A program made the position numbers and the translations under genes. The notes under the pieces are model-generated. The model had not been told where the DNA came from, ran no database searches, and saw only the letters and a list, made by a program, of their open reading frames with translations. From Thaumasiovibrio occultus (GTDB lineage: Bacteria > Pseudomonadota > Gammaproteobacteria > Enterobacterales > Vibrionaceae): 64,000 nucleotides of DNA. Location of the stretch: assembly GCA_019703815.1 (NCBI GenBank), contig AP023052.1:1612001-1676000 (forward strand). Direction: 5' to 3'. Of the stretch, positions 36,450 through 45,888 are shown piece by piece; positions within the stretch are counted from its first letter, which is position 1; each line of letters begins with the position of its first letter.

Positions 36450-36728
36450 ATGAAATTCGAAGCTACAGTACGTTCTGACCTAGGTAAAGGTGCGAGCCGC
36501 CGCCTGCGTCACGCTGACAAATTCCCTGCAATCGTTTACGGTGGTGAAGCTGCTCCAGTTTCTATCATCCTTGACCACAGCGCAGTGATCAACCAAATGG
36601 ACAAGCCTGAGTTCTACCAAGAAATCACTCTAGTGATCGAAGGTCAAGAAGTTAAGGTTAAGCCACAAGACATCCAACGTCACCCATACAAGCCAAAAGT
36701 TCAACACATGGACTTCGTTCGCATCTAA
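36450..36728 (+). CDS. rplY: 50S ribosomal protein L25
   Basis: 92 residues, the short L25 form that binds 5S rRNA (E. coli 94). Motifs: [25 protein letters not shown] and [23 protein letters not shown]. Codon use is that of a highly expressed gene. It follows radD with 130 bases between, probably with its own promoter, and ends at a strong terminator. Confidence 0.97.
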   Translation: MKFEATVRSDLGKGASRRLRHADKFPAIVYGGEAAPVSIILDHSAVINQMDKPEFYQEITLVIEGQEVKVKPQDIQRHPYKPKVQHMDFVRI

Positions 36729-36747
36729 TTGCTAACGCATTGGTTAT

Positions 36748-36773
36748 AAAAAGCGCCTCAGGGCGCTTTTTTT
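36748..36773 (+). terminator. Terminator after rplY
   Basis: AAAAAGCGCC / GGGCGCTTTTTTT stem, T-run of 7. Confidence 0.85.
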
Positions 36774-36854
36774 GTTTCTTCTGCTCACTTCTTATTGCAG
36801 AGAAACCTCCCCAGCGACACAATGTTAGCCTTCTTCGACAACACACTAAATGCG

Positions 36855-37364
36855 ATGACAACCCTGTATATCTTTTCTGGCCTGCCCGCTTCGGGTAAAT
36901 CTAGCTTGGCAAAACGCTTAGCCCGACACACGGGGGCGATGTATGTGCGGATCGATACCGTTGAGCAAGGACTCAGAGATCTGTGCCAGTTTCCAGTGGA
37001 AGGCGAAGGCTATCGACTTAGCTATCGCATCATCAAAGATAATCTCGTGCTCGGTATTAATGCGATTGCCGATTCATGCAACCCGATCACTTTAACCCGC
37101 AACGAATGGCAAGAGGTCGCACTGTCGGTTGGGGCGAGCTTTGTCAATATTGAAGTGGTTTGCTCAGACAGCGCAGAGCATCGCCGGCGCGCAGAAACCC
37201 GACCGTGCGAAGTCGCCAACCTGACCTTGCCAACATGGCAACAAATTGAAAACCGCCACTACGATACATGGAATGATGACTCTCGCATCATCATCGATAC
37301 CGCTGGGCAAACTCTCGATCAGTCGTTTCTTGAACTTTGCGAAAAGCTAAAGGTGACATTGTAA
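36855..37364 (+). CDS. P-loop nucleoside/zeta-toxin-like kinase
   Basis: 169 residues from the ATG at 36855, directly before the conserved strand TTLYIFSGLPASGKSSLAKRLAR (Walker A, GLPASGKSS). Earlier in-frame starts (36822 ATG, 36795 TTG) give unconvincing leaders. An RIDT segment follows and a later basic region HRRRAETR may be the lid. The type is the AAA_33/zeta-like small ATPase group that phosphorylates small molecules; the substrate is unknown. No antitoxin-like gene is adjacent, so a toxin role is not supported. Confidence 0.8.
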   Translation: MTTLYIFSGLPASGKSSLAKRLARHTGAMYVRIDTVEQGLRDLCQFPVEGEGYRLSYRIIKDNLVLGINAIADSCNPITLTRNEWQEVALSVGASFVNIEVVCSDSAEHRRRAETRPCEVANLTLPTWQQIENRHYDTWNDDSRIIIDTAGQTLDQSFLELCEKLKVTL

Positions 37365-37406
37365 CTCAACACCTGTGCGCGGCTACGGCTCTCGCGCTCT
37401 AATGCT

Positions 37407-37853
37407 TTAACGCTCCAAAGTCATAGGAACAAAGCGAATACCGTTAAACTCACCTTCTTTATCGGTCGCCACAAACCCATTCGCTTGGTAAAACCCGACG
37501 CCATTTATCGATGAGCGCAAACTGATCGTCCTCGCGGATGTGAATTCTAATAACTGTTGCAACATCGCCTTGCCCAATCCTTGTCCTTGGCACGATTTGG
37601 CGACAAACAGGTGCATGATATAGTTGCTATCGCGCATTGCACCAAAACCCACCAGCTCACCCTCACTGTTCAGCGCTTTAAGGCTTAAAAACTGTGTGGG
37701 ATCGAGCGCGGTTGCTAAATCCGGTAGCACCCGCTGGTTAAATTCGTTTTTTCCTTGTTCGTTAAACGTCGGCAAAATATCGACCGCCGACACAGCGGTG
37801 ACCAATTCAGTGATGGCGTCAAGATCAGACAGTGTTGCGAGTTCGAACTTCAT
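37407..37853 (-). CDS. GNAT-family N-acetyltransferase
   Basis: 148 residues from the ATG at 37853, with GAAAGGGAAAGAA upstream; the frame extends to 37895. GNAT fold: IMHLFVAKSCQGQGLGKAMLQQL holds the acetyl-CoA loop (Q-x2-G-x-G/A), and GVGFYQANGFVATDKEG the C-terminal signature. Substrate unknown. Upstream lies a 7 x GAAAGA repeat, then the DUF1289 gene, so its own promoter may lie near or within the repeat region. Confidence 0.85.
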   Translation of the reverse strand: MKFELATLSDLDAITELVTAVSAVDILPTFNEQGKNEFNQRVLPDLATALDPTQFLSLKALNSEGELVGFGAMRDSNYIMHLFVAKSCQGQGLGKAMLQQLLEFTSARTISLRSSINGVGFYQANGFVATDKEGEFNGIRFVPMTLER

Positions 37854-38012
37854 TTCTTTCCCTTTCTTACCGCTCCGTGATAACAATTTAATCATTTTTA
37901 TACGGGAAACAAGACAAGTTCAAGCGTAAGGTATTGAGATAATGCTAATTTCTCAAGATAGCCAAACGCATAGCAAGAGATTTAAAGAATGAAGATAAAT
38001 CGGTTTAAAGAA

Positions 38013-38054
38013 GAAAGAGAAAGAGAAAGAGAAAGAGAAAGAGAAAGAGAAAGA
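38013..38054. repeat. Hexanucleotide tandem repeat (7 x GAAAGA)
   Basis: Seven exact head-to-tail copies of GAAAGA between the DUF1289 gene (stop at 38060) and the GNAT gene. The strand is purely A/G, so it could form unusual DNA structures and slip during replication. Confidence 0.95.
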
Positions 38055-38059
38055 AGAAA

Positions 38060-38305
38060 CTAAAACAGATCCCGCTGCTGATCGGGGAGCTCTACCGGCT
38101 GGTTTTTCTCGCGTTTTGCCCTTTCTACCCGCTGGCGACGCTGATAACAGATTTTCACCACATTGCGTTTTTGCTCATTGGTGAATTCTAACCAGCCAAA
38201 GCGCTCCTCACGACTGCGAAAACAGCCTTTGCAGTAACCGCGATTGTTCACCTGACAAACCCCAATACAGGGGCTGGGAACAGGAAAGAAATCCAGTTGT
38301 TCCAT
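38060..38305 (-). CDS. DUF1289 family protein, four-Cys motif
   Basis: 81 residues. Opens with SPCIGVCQVNNRGYCKGCFRSREE, the Cys-x3-Cys ... Cys-x2-Cys motif of the DUF1289 (YdhL) family, then W and a basic helix (RRQRVERAKREKNQ). The four cysteines could hold zinc or an Fe-S cluster; function is unproven. It is 29 bases downstream of polB on the same strand and probably cotranscribed with it. Confidence 0.92.
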   Translation of the reverse strand: MEQLDFFPVPSPCIGVCQVNNRGYCKGCFRSREERFGWLEFTNEQKRNVVKICYQRRQRVERAKREKNQPVELPDQQRDLF

Positions 38306-38334
38306 GCAGTTCAGCGCGCCTTGTTGAATTAATG

Positions 38335-40713
38335 TTAAAACAAGCCTAACTGGGGTTGGGTCAAATTGTCAAAATTCTCGCCTACAAACGGCAAAATCGC
38401 ATCCGCGATAGGTTTTAATTGCTTTTCAACGTAGTGATCGTAATCAATCGGACTCGGCGAGTACTCAAGCGGCTCAGGCCCTGCCACTGTCATCCGATAT
38501 TCTATCCATCCACCCCGCTGATATTGCAACGGACGACCCTGTTTTTGATTATACTCGTCAGCCAAGCGCGCGGCTCTGACATGCGGCGGGACATTTTTCA
38601 CGTACTCATCAAGCTTGCGACGCAGACGCTTACGGTAGATCAAATCATCATCCAATTCCCCTTTGCGAGTCTTCTCAACATAGTCGCGGACGTAATCAAT
38701 GACCGGTAAGTCGGCAAACACCCGTTGATACAAGGTTTTCTGAAAATGCTGCGCCAACGGGGTCCAGTCGGTACGAACGGTTTCTAAGCCTTTGAATATA
38801 AGCTCACCGGACTTGCCATTTAAGCCCGCGTAACGTTTTTTCGAGCCGGTTTCCGCGCCGCGAATGGTCGGCATTAAAAAACGCTGATAGTGGGTTTCGT
38901 ATTCCAGCTCTAGCGCTGATTCCACCGCGTATTGCTCGCGAATGTGGTTTTTCCACCACTGGTTGATATGCAGCACCAAGGCTTGACCAATTTTATCCGC
39001 TTCCTCTTGGGAAAAGTCGCCGTTGAGAGAGACAAATGTCGAGTCAGTATCGCCATAAATCACCTCATAGCCTTGCGCTTCAATTAAGGTGCGGGTGGTT
39101 TTCATGATCTCATGGCCGCGCATCGTGATCGACGACGCCAAACGAAAATCGAAAAAACGGCAACCCGACGAACCTAACACCCCATAGAAGGAGTTCATGA
39201 TGATCTTGATCGCTTGCGAAAATGCTTTTTCGCCTTGGCGCTTGGCCTCTTCTCGCGCCGCCCACAAGTTTTCAATCATCGCTGGCAGGAAGTGGCGCTC
39301 ACGATGGAACTGTCCACCTCGGAAACCTTCAATCGCTTGATCTTTACCCGTGCCTATCTCTTGTTTTAGCCCTTCGACTAAACCCAGAGGGTCGATACAA
39401 AAGGTGCGAATAATCGACGGATACAGCGATTTAAAATCCAGTACCAACACCGATTGATACAAGCCCGGTTTAGAGTCCATCACATAGCCGCCGGGGCTCG
39501 CTATCCAATCTGCGCTTTCCAAATTAGGCGCGATATAACCCGCACGGTGTAACTTGGGTAAATACAGGTTGGTGAACGCCGCGACTGAGCCGCCGATACG
39601 GTCTAACTCAACGCCGGTTAAGCGGGTACGCTGGATCAAAAACTCCAGCAAATGGGTTTTATCGAAAATATCGGTGACCAGCTTACAGTCTTGCAAGTTG
39701 TACGTCGCGAGTGCGATTTTATCTTCGCGGAACATGCGATTGATCTCATCCATCCGATCGTACGGACTTTCAATCGCTTTGCCTTCGCCCAATAGCTCTT
39801 GTGCCACCGCTTCAAGCGACCATGAGCGAAAACCATAGGTCGCGGTTTTTAGGCTATCGATACCATCCAATACCACTCGCCCGGGCAAGGTGACAAAGGT
39901 CTGCTGCTGCGCGCTTTGGCGCACAAATAACGCCTCACCACCGCGACCAATACGCAGTGTCATCCGGTTCACTTCGGCACGTTTTGCAATCAAACGCATG
40001 TCGAAATCAATCACGTTCCAGCCGATGATCACGTCCGGATCAAACCGCTGGAACCACTGCTCCAAACGCTGCAGCAACTGCTTTTCGTTATCAACCCAAG
40101 TGATCCAACTCAAGGGCTCGGCATCGTGTGGCGGTTTGCCCACCATGATCACACGGCTATCTTGCGGGTGGTGCAATCCAATCGAGTATAAAACGCCCTT
40201 TTCGCTACACTCGATATCGAGGGATACCGCCGTTAAGCTCGGCTGATAATCACCGGTTTTTAGTCGCGAGCGAAAATACTCGCCATAGCCCTGATGCGCT
40301 TTGCGCTCGCCACTGAAAACCGCACTGCCGCAAATAAACCGCTCCATCAAAAAGCGATCGGTCAAACGAATATCCGACTCATACACTGTAACGCCTTCAT
40401 CACTCAGCAGGTTTTGCGCTTGTTGCGCATGCTTTAGCGTTGGGAAGTAACAGGCCGCCGCAGGTTTGCTGGCAAAAGTCTGCAGTGGAAGGCTGGCAAT
40501 GCGGTAATGCACTTGGCCATTTAATAGCTGATGGGTTTGCTGAATTTGGCTTTGCTCGATAAAGAATACCGGCTCTTCCCCTTCGATGCGCACGCACGCG
40601 GGGCCTTCGGCGGTCGTCATCCAGAACACCAACTCGGTGGTGTTACCTTTATCGCGAAAATGACGGCTAAGAATAAAGCCTTCCGCCGCTGCTGGGGGCT
40701 GTTGATTAACCAA
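38335..40713 (-). CDS. polB: DNA polymerase II
   Basis: About 792 residues from the TTG at 40713, which has GGAG 7 bases upstream; the frame could start at ATG 40758. E. coli Pol II has 783. Family B polymerase. The 3'-5' exonuclease domain shows SLDIECSEKG, NVIDFDMRL and YNLQDCKLV; the polymerase shows VLDFKSLYPSIIRTF (motif A), KIIMNSFYGVLG (motif B) and YGDTDSTF (motif C). The C terminus LTQPQLGLF is a beta-clamp-binding tail. It serves replication restart and lesion bypass. The gene overlaps the nucleotidyltransferase-like gene by 8 bases. No LexA box was seen upstream, unlike E. coli. Confidence 0.96.
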   Translation of the reverse strand: MVNQQPPAAAEGFILSRHFRDKGNTTELVFWMTTAEGPACVRIEGEEPVFFIEQSQIQQTHQLLNGQVHYRIASLPLQTFASKPAAACYFPTLKHAQQAQNLLSDEGVTVYESDIRLTDRFLMERFICGSAVFSGERKAHQGYGEYFRSRLKTGDYQPSLTAVSLDIECSEKGVLYSIGLHHPQDSRVIMVGKPPHDAEPLSWITWVDNEKQLLQRLEQWFQRFDPDVIIGWNVIDFDMRLIAKRAEVNRMTLRIGRGGEALFVRQSAQQQTFVTLPGRVVLDGIDSLKTATYGFRSWSLEAVAQELLGEGKAIESPYDRMDEINRMFREDKIALATYNLQDCKLVTDIFDKTHLLEFLIQRTRLTGVELDRIGGSVAAFTNLYLPKLHRAGYIAPNLESADWIASPGGYVMDSKPGLYQSVLVLDFKSLYPSIIRTFCIDPLGLVEGLKQEIGTGKDQAIEGFRGGQFHRERHFLPAMIENLWAAREEAKRQGEKAFSQAIKIIMNSFYGVLGSSGCRFFDFRLASSITMRGHEIMKTTRTLIEAQGYEVIYGDTDSTFVSLNGDFSQEEADKIGQALVLHINQWWKNHIREQYAVESALELEYETHYQRFLMPTIRGAETGSKKRYAGLNGKSGELIFKGLETVRTDWTPLAQHFQKTLYQRVFADLPVIDYVRDYVEKTRKGELDDDLIYRKRLRRKLDEYVKNVPPHVRAARLADEYNQKQGRPLQYQRGGWIEYRMTVAGPEPLEYSPSPIDYDHYVEKQLKPIADAILPFVGENFDNLTQPQLGLF

Positions 40714-41455
40714 ACTTACGCTCCATTCGGCTGTATTCTGCCACGAGCCAATCACCATAGCTATTGAGCAGCGCCATCACGGCGCGCTTAGGGACACGCT
40801 TGCGCTGAACCAATATATGCAAACGTTCGATCTCGGTCTTTTTTTGCGGGTAGTACTGCAGGAAATGCTCGCTACATTGCTCCACGCTAAACGCCCAACA
40901 CTTCAAGCGACTAACCACTAAGCCAAAACTGGCAAAGATAAGCTGTTTGGCGGCCGACTCACAGATGTCGAGATACGGCCCAAGGGTTTCCACCTTGCGC
41001 ACTTCGTCTTTATAGGCGGTTAAGCGTTTGCCGATATCGCCGTTAAACGCTTTGGCGATTTCCCAGCAAGGCTCAAAAGCGCCAAACTCGCGGCCAATAT
41101 CTTCACCCGCTAAGCAAAGACAACAATGCTTAAACCAAAAACCCCAGTAGAAGATGTTCTTCAGATCAGACACTTCATCTAAGGTCACCACCTGCAAATC
41201 CAAATCACGAATATAGGGGTAACGCTGTTTAACTTGCTCTGCGACAGTAAGCAACAAGGTTTGCTGTTTGAACGTTAGGGGGGAGTTAACCAGCAAGGTG
41301 AAATTGACATCTGATCGCTCTGGTTTTGCCTCGCGACGCATCACGCTGCCAGCAAGATAGAGGCTGTGAAGTTTGCTACCTAAGGTCCGCTCGACCAATT
41401 TAACGGTGGCGGTGAGGATCGGCATGTATTCGCGTTGAAATGGCAGAGCGGTCAT
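40706..41455 (-). CDS. Nucleotidyltransferase-fold protein with altered active site
   Basis: 249 residues from the ATG at 41455; the frame begins at 41515. Pol-beta-type nucleotidyltransferase motif: YLAGSVMRREAKPERSDVNFTLLV (residues 33-56). The family usually reads GS-x-R ... SDxD; here Asp49 is kept but the second Asp is Asn51. A possible third carboxylate is in IRDLDLQVV (about 89). The rest is helical with Cys-rich HCCLCLAGED. Function unknown. It directly precedes polB with an 8-base overlap, so the pair is cotranscribed; whether it is catalytic is doubtful. Confidence 0.72.
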   Translation of the reverse strand: MTALPFQREYMPILTATVKLVERTLGSKLHSLYLAGSVMRREAKPERSDVNFTLLVNSPLTFKQQTLLLTVAEQVKQRYPYIRDLDLQVVTLDEVSDLKNIFYWGFWFKHCCLCLAGEDIGREFGAFEPCWEIAKAFNGDIGKRLTAYKDEVRKVETLGPYLDICESAAKQLIFASFGLVVSRLKCWAFSVEQCSEHFLQYYPQKKTEIERLHILVQRKRVPKRAVMALLNSYGDWLVAEYSRMERKFG

Positions 41456-41605
41456 AGTGTGTAAGCTGGTGACGGAACTTGCCAAAATATACCAGCTTAT
41501 CACTACGCCCGCCATGCTTAGGGGCTAATGCGGCCTACCTGAATAAGGTAACTGATGAACTGTTGTGCAGTTAGCAGCATGAATCACGCAAAGCAACTGT
41601 CGACA

Positions 41606-42412
41606 TCACTCGCCAGTCGACTGCTCGTTAATCAGGCCAGCCGTTACCATCATGGTTAACGCCGTCGGTGTAAATTCGCCGCGATCCAACGAGGTTTTAT
41701 TACTTTCCGTAAAGTTCTCGGTATCAACGATGTTGAGCGCCAAATCACGCTGAGTAAACACAAAGTAGTAGCGATAATCGTCGCTAAACTGATACGCGCC
41801 ACTGCTTGGCAGGTTGAACTGCTCATTAGCCAAATCGGCTACAATAATCGATGCTGCCGCACTGGTATAGTCAGTGAAAATGCCATAAATGAAAGGTAAA
41901 TAGGTTGCTTCAAACGTCGCACTTTCCCACTTTGCTTCCAAACGCTTCAGGGTGTCACGCTCATCCTCCAACGCGGCGGTTATCGCCTCATATTGGGTGT
42001 CGTCTTCTGATATCGCGAGCTCCGCAAACTGTTGTTCATCCATTGCGAGCTGTGATTTACGCTCTGCAATATTGTCTGCGGTGATCTGTTGTAACTGCTC
42101 AAAGTGCGCTTCGAGCGAGTTTTCAACAATAAACGCCACTTCGTCATTAACCCCTGAGCCGAGAGTTTCTCGCAGATTAGCAAGGAGCGTGACTTGCGCC
42201 ATTACGTCTTCTTGGGTGGCTTGGGTTGGATCTAACAGTGCCACACGTGAATAATCGGCGACAATCTGCGCTATTGCAGCCTCATCCACCGCAAAGACCT
42301 TGGCATCAGCCAAACGTGGCGAGGTACCCGAAATGGTTGAGCACGCGCTGGTCAGCGCCATCAGAAAACCGATAGCAATAACTTGGGTAAAGCGAACGTT
42401 GTGTAAATGCAC
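41606..42412 (-). CDS. Lipoprotein of unknown function, helical
   Basis: 268 residues. Lipoprotein signal peptide with lipobox LTSAC (Cys24) and a +2 Ser, consistent with outer-membrane sorting. Residues about 45-175 are helical and Glu/Gln/Ala-rich (ERKSQLAMDEQQFAELAIS, TLKRLEAKWESA), with coiled-coil character. A C-terminal part has aromatic YQFSDDYRYYFVFTQRDLALNIV. I do not recognise the family. Single gene, divergent from efpL. Confidence 0.75.
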   Translation of the reverse strand: MHLHNVRFTQVIAIGFLMALTSACSTISGTSPRLADAKVFAVDEAAIAQIVADYSRVALLDPTQATQEDVMAQVTLLANLRETLGSGVNDEVAFIVENSLEAHFEQLQQITADNIAERKSQLAMDEQQFAELAISEDDTQYEAITAALEDERDTLKRLEAKWESATFEATYLPFIYGIFTDYTSAAASIIVADLANEQFNLPSSGAYQFSDDYRYYFVFTQRDLALNIVDTENFTESNKTSLDRGEFTPTALTMMVTAGLINEQSTGE

Positions 42413-42714
42413 AGGACTTCCCTTCTATCTGTGTTAATCCACAAAAGAGTAACCATCACACCACTAAAATGCAGCAAGCTCAGCAAAGTAATTAACAACG
42501 CAAGCTATCAATTGCGGCAAGGCGCACACTCTGGCAACCACGAACCGCACTAAGTGAGTCATGCCAAGGTGGTGATGAAATGCACGGATCCTTCACACTC
42601 TGCCGTCACATCGGCTTCTATGATTGGCAGACATAATATTTTCGTGATAATTTGCGCTCATCACCCTTGCTGCAGCGTAAGCACGCAAGGGCTATCTAAT
42701 GGAGAATTCGATAC
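42413..42714. other. Intergenic, promoters expected but not resolved
   Basis: 302 bases between the divergent lipoprotein gene and efpL. I see no repeat, small gene or operator. Confidence 0.4.
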
Positions 42715-43284
42715 ATGCCTAGAGCAAGTGAAATTAAACGCGGTGCTGCAGTTAGCCTAAACGGTAAACTGCTAGTGGTGAAAAGCATTGATGTACAAAG
42801 CCCAAGTGCACGTGGTGCAGCAACTCTTTATCGCATGCGTTTTAAAGATGTCGTGACCGGCGGCAAAGTAGAAGAGCGTTTTAAAGGCGATGACATGGTA
42901 GAAACGGTTGATCTGAACCGCCGCCAAGTCAGCTTCTCTTACATCGACGGTGATGATTATATCTTCATGGATAACGAAGACTTCAGCCAATACACCCTAT
43001 CGGGCGCTGACATTGAAGACGAGCTGCTATTTATCACCGATGGCATGGAAGGTCTATTGGTACTCGCCGTTGAAGAGCGTGCGGTTGGCCTTGAGCTACC
43101 CGCATCAGTTGAGATGGTAATTGAAGAAACCGATCCTTCAATTAAAGGGGCGTCAGCCAGTGCGCGTACCAAACCAGCGCGCTTTGCGACCGGCCTTGTT
43201 GTCCAAGTGCCTGAATACATTTCGACCGGCGAGAAAGTGAAAATCAATACCGCTGAGCGCAAATTTATGAGCCGTGCAGACTAA
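42715..43284 (+). CDS. efpL: Elongation factor P-like protein EfpL (YeiP)
   Basis: 189 residues, three beta-barrel domains like EF-P. It keeps the YeiP-type tip loop [18 protein letters not shown], with arginine in place of the modified lysine of EF-P, and the C-terminal [31 protein letters not shown]. EfpL relieves ribosome stalling at proline and related motifs without needing lysylation. A GGAG ribosome site precedes ATG 42715. Downstream is yciU. Confidence 0.95.
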   Translation: MPRASEIKRGAAVSLNGKLLVVKSIDVQSPSARGAATLYRMRFKDVVTGGKVEERFKGDDMVETVDLNRRQVSFSYIDGDDYIFMDNEDFSQYTLSGADIEDELLFITDGMEGLLVLAVEERAVGLELPASVEMVIEETDPSIKGASASARTKPARFATGLVVQVPEYISTGEKVKINTAERKFMSRAD

Positions 43285-43404
43285 GTCGTTTAGATCCTTG
43301 CACGATTCGCCTTAGCTTCATTTTATTCCGGTGAGGTTGTGTAACACCACACTATCGCTGAGAACGTAACGCGACTGCGCTACACCAACAAAGACGGAAG
43401 AGTT

Positions 43405-43728
43405 ATGTCCGAACAACGTTTAACTGTCGATGAAGTGATTGACGTCGCTTACGATATTTTCCTAGAAATGGCTGCCGACAATCTTGAGGCGGCAGATGTT
43501 GCCCTGTTCACGCTGCAATTTGACGATCGCGGCGCGGCAGAAATGGTACCAAATGGCACTGATTGGCCAGAGCATATCGGTTTTGAGCCAGCGGACGAAG
43601 ATTACGGCGAAGTCCTGATCGGTTTGGTGAACGAAGAGACTGACGAGTTGGATGATGTCTTCGCTCGCCTTCTTATCAGCCGTATGCCGGATGAAAAGTT
43701 CTGCCATATTCTATGGAAGCGCGATTAA
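43405..43728 (+). CDS. yciU: Putative double-stranded DNA mimic YciU (HI1450/DUF440)
   Basis: 107 residues, strongly acidic (many Asp/Glu in LEAADVALFTLQFDDRGAAEMV, GFEPADEDYGEVLIGLVNEETDELDDVF). It matches the HI1450/YciU family proposed to mimic DNA and bind HU. Single gene after efpL; the shared terminator at 43802 serves it and ribA. Confidence 0.92.
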   Translation: MSEQRLTVDEVIDVAYDIFLEMAADNLEAADVALFTLQFDDRGAAEMVPNGTDWPEHIGFEPADEDYGEVLIGLVNEETDELDDVFARLLISRMPDEKFCHILWKRD

Positions 43729-43801
43729 TTCGCTCAAAAGTTGTCTAATTCACTCACACAGGTCAGTTAACCTGCAGCAGTGAGTGTGAATTAACAGACA
43801 C

Positions 43802-43830
43802 AAAAAAGCCCTGATTGTTCAGGGCTTTTC
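43802..43830. terminator. Bidirectional terminator between yciU and ribA
   Basis: AAAAAAGCCCTGA / TCAGGGCTTTTC stem with a 4-base loop between converging genes. Confidence 0.85.
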
Positions 43831-43847
43831 TTATGGTTCTCAGTAAC

Positions 43848-44447
43848 TCAATCAAACTGCAGTTTGTGTTTACCGTGTGACACTTTCGCTTGCAGGTAAC
43901 TTTCGTTGCCTTCTTTAACGTGTGCACGCGTGCCCACCACTTCTTCGATTTCAATACCGTGCGATTGCAAATCGTTAATCTTGCGCGGGTTGTTGGTGAT
44001 CAGCTTGATCTTTTCCACGTTCAACGCACGCAGCATTTGCGCCGCTTCCTTGAAATCACGCAAATCATCATCGAACCCAAGGTGGTTGTTCGCTTCGTAC
44101 GTATTCATGCCTTGGCTTTGCAGACGATACGCATCCAGCTTATTGTAAAGCCCGATCCCGCGGCCTTCTTGGCGCAGATACAGCAAAATGCCGCCACTTT
44201 CGCTCATGCGTTCAATGGTTTCATCTAGCTGCTCACCGCAGTCACAACGCGACGAGTGGAACACATCGCCAGTTAAACATTCCGAGTGCATACGCACTAA
44301 AGGCGCGGCTTTTTCGCTATCTGCTTGCTTGAAAATCACAGCGACATGTTCTTTGTCTGTCGCTAAACCTTCAAACGACAAAATCTCTGCTGGAATATGA
44401 CTCGCCTTTCCCACTTTGAAGGCGACACGCGCTCTAACTTTTGCCAT
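43848..44447 (-). CDS. ribA: GTP cyclohydrolase II
   Basis: 199 residues, stand-alone RibA as in E. coli (196). The first riboflavin step from GTP. Zinc cysteines are in [19 protein letters not shown] (residues 57-75). The catalytic region is [15 protein letters not shown], and [10 protein letters not shown] and NNPRKI follow. No FMN riboswitch was found upstream. Ends convergent with yciU. Confidence 0.97.
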   Translation of the reverse strand: MAKVRARVAFKVGKASHIPAEILSFEGLATDKEHVAVIFKQADSEKAAPLVRMHSECLTGDVFHSSRCDCGEQLDETIERMSESGGILLYLRQEGRGIGLYNKLDAYRLQSQGMNTYEANNHLGFDDDLRDFKEAAQMLRALNVEKIKLITNNPRKINDLQSHGIEIEEVVGTRAHVKEGNESYLQAKVSHGKHKLQFD

Positions 44448-44909
44448 GTTTCATCCACTATCAGGTAACTCTGGTTGTGCCGTAACCGCTGCGACTGCCA
44501 ATTGTGGATCGCACCGCATTGCCAGTTGCTACGGGCCAACCCGCTAATGGTGAGCAGTAGACCAAATTATCGTAAGCGGCGCAAGCGGTTATTGTTATAC
44601 TATAACATTTGTAGTTATAAGATTTCATTTATGCGTCATACGCGCTCACGAGATCTTGTGATCACGCCTCCTGCCCTTTCTCAACCGCACTTTCTACCTG
44701 TGTATCACTGTTAATTGAGCTAACAGCAAGCGCAAACCGCCTAGTCAATTGAGCATTATCTCAACAAATCTCTCTTTCTCGACTTACGATGCGCGTAAAT
44801 TTGGCTCAAATGGTTAAAAACCATACATTTTGTAGTTGTTATTTCTCGCCCGCTGCATAGAATGGCAGCCTGAAATTTTACTTACTTCCGATTATTTAAG
44901 GGAAAGGCA
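44448..44909. other. ribA/ppaC divergent intergenic region
   Basis: About 460 AT-rich bases. One plausible ppaC promoter is TTGTTA (44836-44841), 16-base spacer, TAGAAT (44858-44863). A weak inverted repeat CTGTTA-N7-TAACAG lies near 44707. No small gene seen. Confidence 0.45.
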
Positions 44910-45815
44910 ATGATTCTTGTTGTTGGACATAAGAACCCAGATAGCGACAGCATTTGTTCTGCGCTAGTTGCTACTGAGCTACTAAAAGCACGTGGTCTTG
45001 AAGCGAAAGCGGTACGTCAAGGTGACATCAACCGTGAGACTCAATTTATCCTAGAGCAAGCGCAAGTAGAGCAACCAGAGTTTTGCAATTCTGTTGCGGG
45101 TCAAGACGTGTGGCTAGTGGACTACACCGATCTAGCACAAGGCCCGGACGATCTGGAGCAAGCAAACATCCTTGGTATCGTTGACCACCACCGTCTAGGC
45201 GACGTGACAACGGTTAACCCACTAGAAGCATGGATCTGGCCAGTCGGTTGTACTTCAACCATTCTGTTCAACCTGTTCAAAATGGAAAACCACGAAATCA
45301 CCAAGCCAATGGCGACCCTGATGATTTCTGCGATCCTCAGTGACACCGTTGGTTTCGCTTCTCCAACGTGCACTGATAAAGACAAAGCTGCCGTTGCTGA
45401 GCTAGCTGTGCTTGCTGGCATCGACGATCTAGACGCGTTCATCAAAGCGCTTCTCATCGCGAAAACGGACATCGAAGGTCTATCTGCAGCGCAATTGGTT
45501 GAGAAAGATCTGAAAGCATACCCATTCAACGATCGTCAATTGGTAGTAGGTCAAATCGAGCTTGCGACGCTTGAGCAAGTTGACAGCATGATCGACGCAC
45601 TAGAGGCGGATCTGCAACGTCGTTGTGATGAAGAAGGTCTAGCAATGGCTGCGCTAATGCTGACTGACATCACCACCAGCACCACCCGCCTGCTATTCAA
45701 AGGTGAGTGGAGTGCCAAACTTGACGCGCACTCTGAGGCTGGCGTGCTGATGATGGAAAACACCCTAAGCCGTAAGAAGCAAGGCTGGCCTTGGCTTCAA
45801 GGCGTTCTGGCATAA
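44910..45815 (+). CDS. ppaC: Manganese-dependent inorganic pyrophosphatase (family II)
   Basis: 301 residues. DHH-type: GHKNPDSDSICSA (residues 6-18), Asp in VDYTD, the DHH motif IVDHHRLGD, and the C-terminal SRKKQGWPWLQ that binds pyrophosphate. It removes PPi in the cytoplasm and is Mn/Co-dependent, distinct from the Mg enzyme Ppa. Codon use is that of a highly expressed gene. Shine-Dalgarno AAGGGAAAGG. Confidence 0.96.
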   Translation: MILVVGHKNPDSDSICSALVATELLKARGLEAKAVRQGDINRETQFILEQAQVEQPEFCNSVAGQDVWLVDYTDLAQGPDDLEQANILGIVDHHRLGDVTTVNPLEAWIWPVGCTSTILFNLFKMENHEITKPMATLMISAILSDTVGFASPTCTDKDKAAVAELAVLAGIDDLDAFIKALLIAKTDIEGLSAAQLVEKDLKAYPFNDRQLVVGQIELATLEQVDSMIDALEADLQRRCDEEGLAMAALMLTDITTSTTRLLFKGEWSAKLDAHSEAGVLMMENTLSRKKQGWPWLQGVLA

Positions 45816-45888
45816 TCGCTCAGGACGTTTGGCTAAGTTGCTCATTGAGCAATGAAGGCTGTACGATTTAAAGCTAAGCCATTTAAGG

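Noticed and set aside
36795-37364. Zeta-toxin-like P-loop kinase as half of a toxin-antitoxin pair.
   Set aside because: No antitoxin-like gene is adjacent; it is flanked by rplY and a GNAT gene.
44706-44726. CTGTTA-N7-TAACAG inverted repeat considered as a LexA box.
   Set aside because: The spacing is wrong for LexA (CTGT-N8-ACAG).
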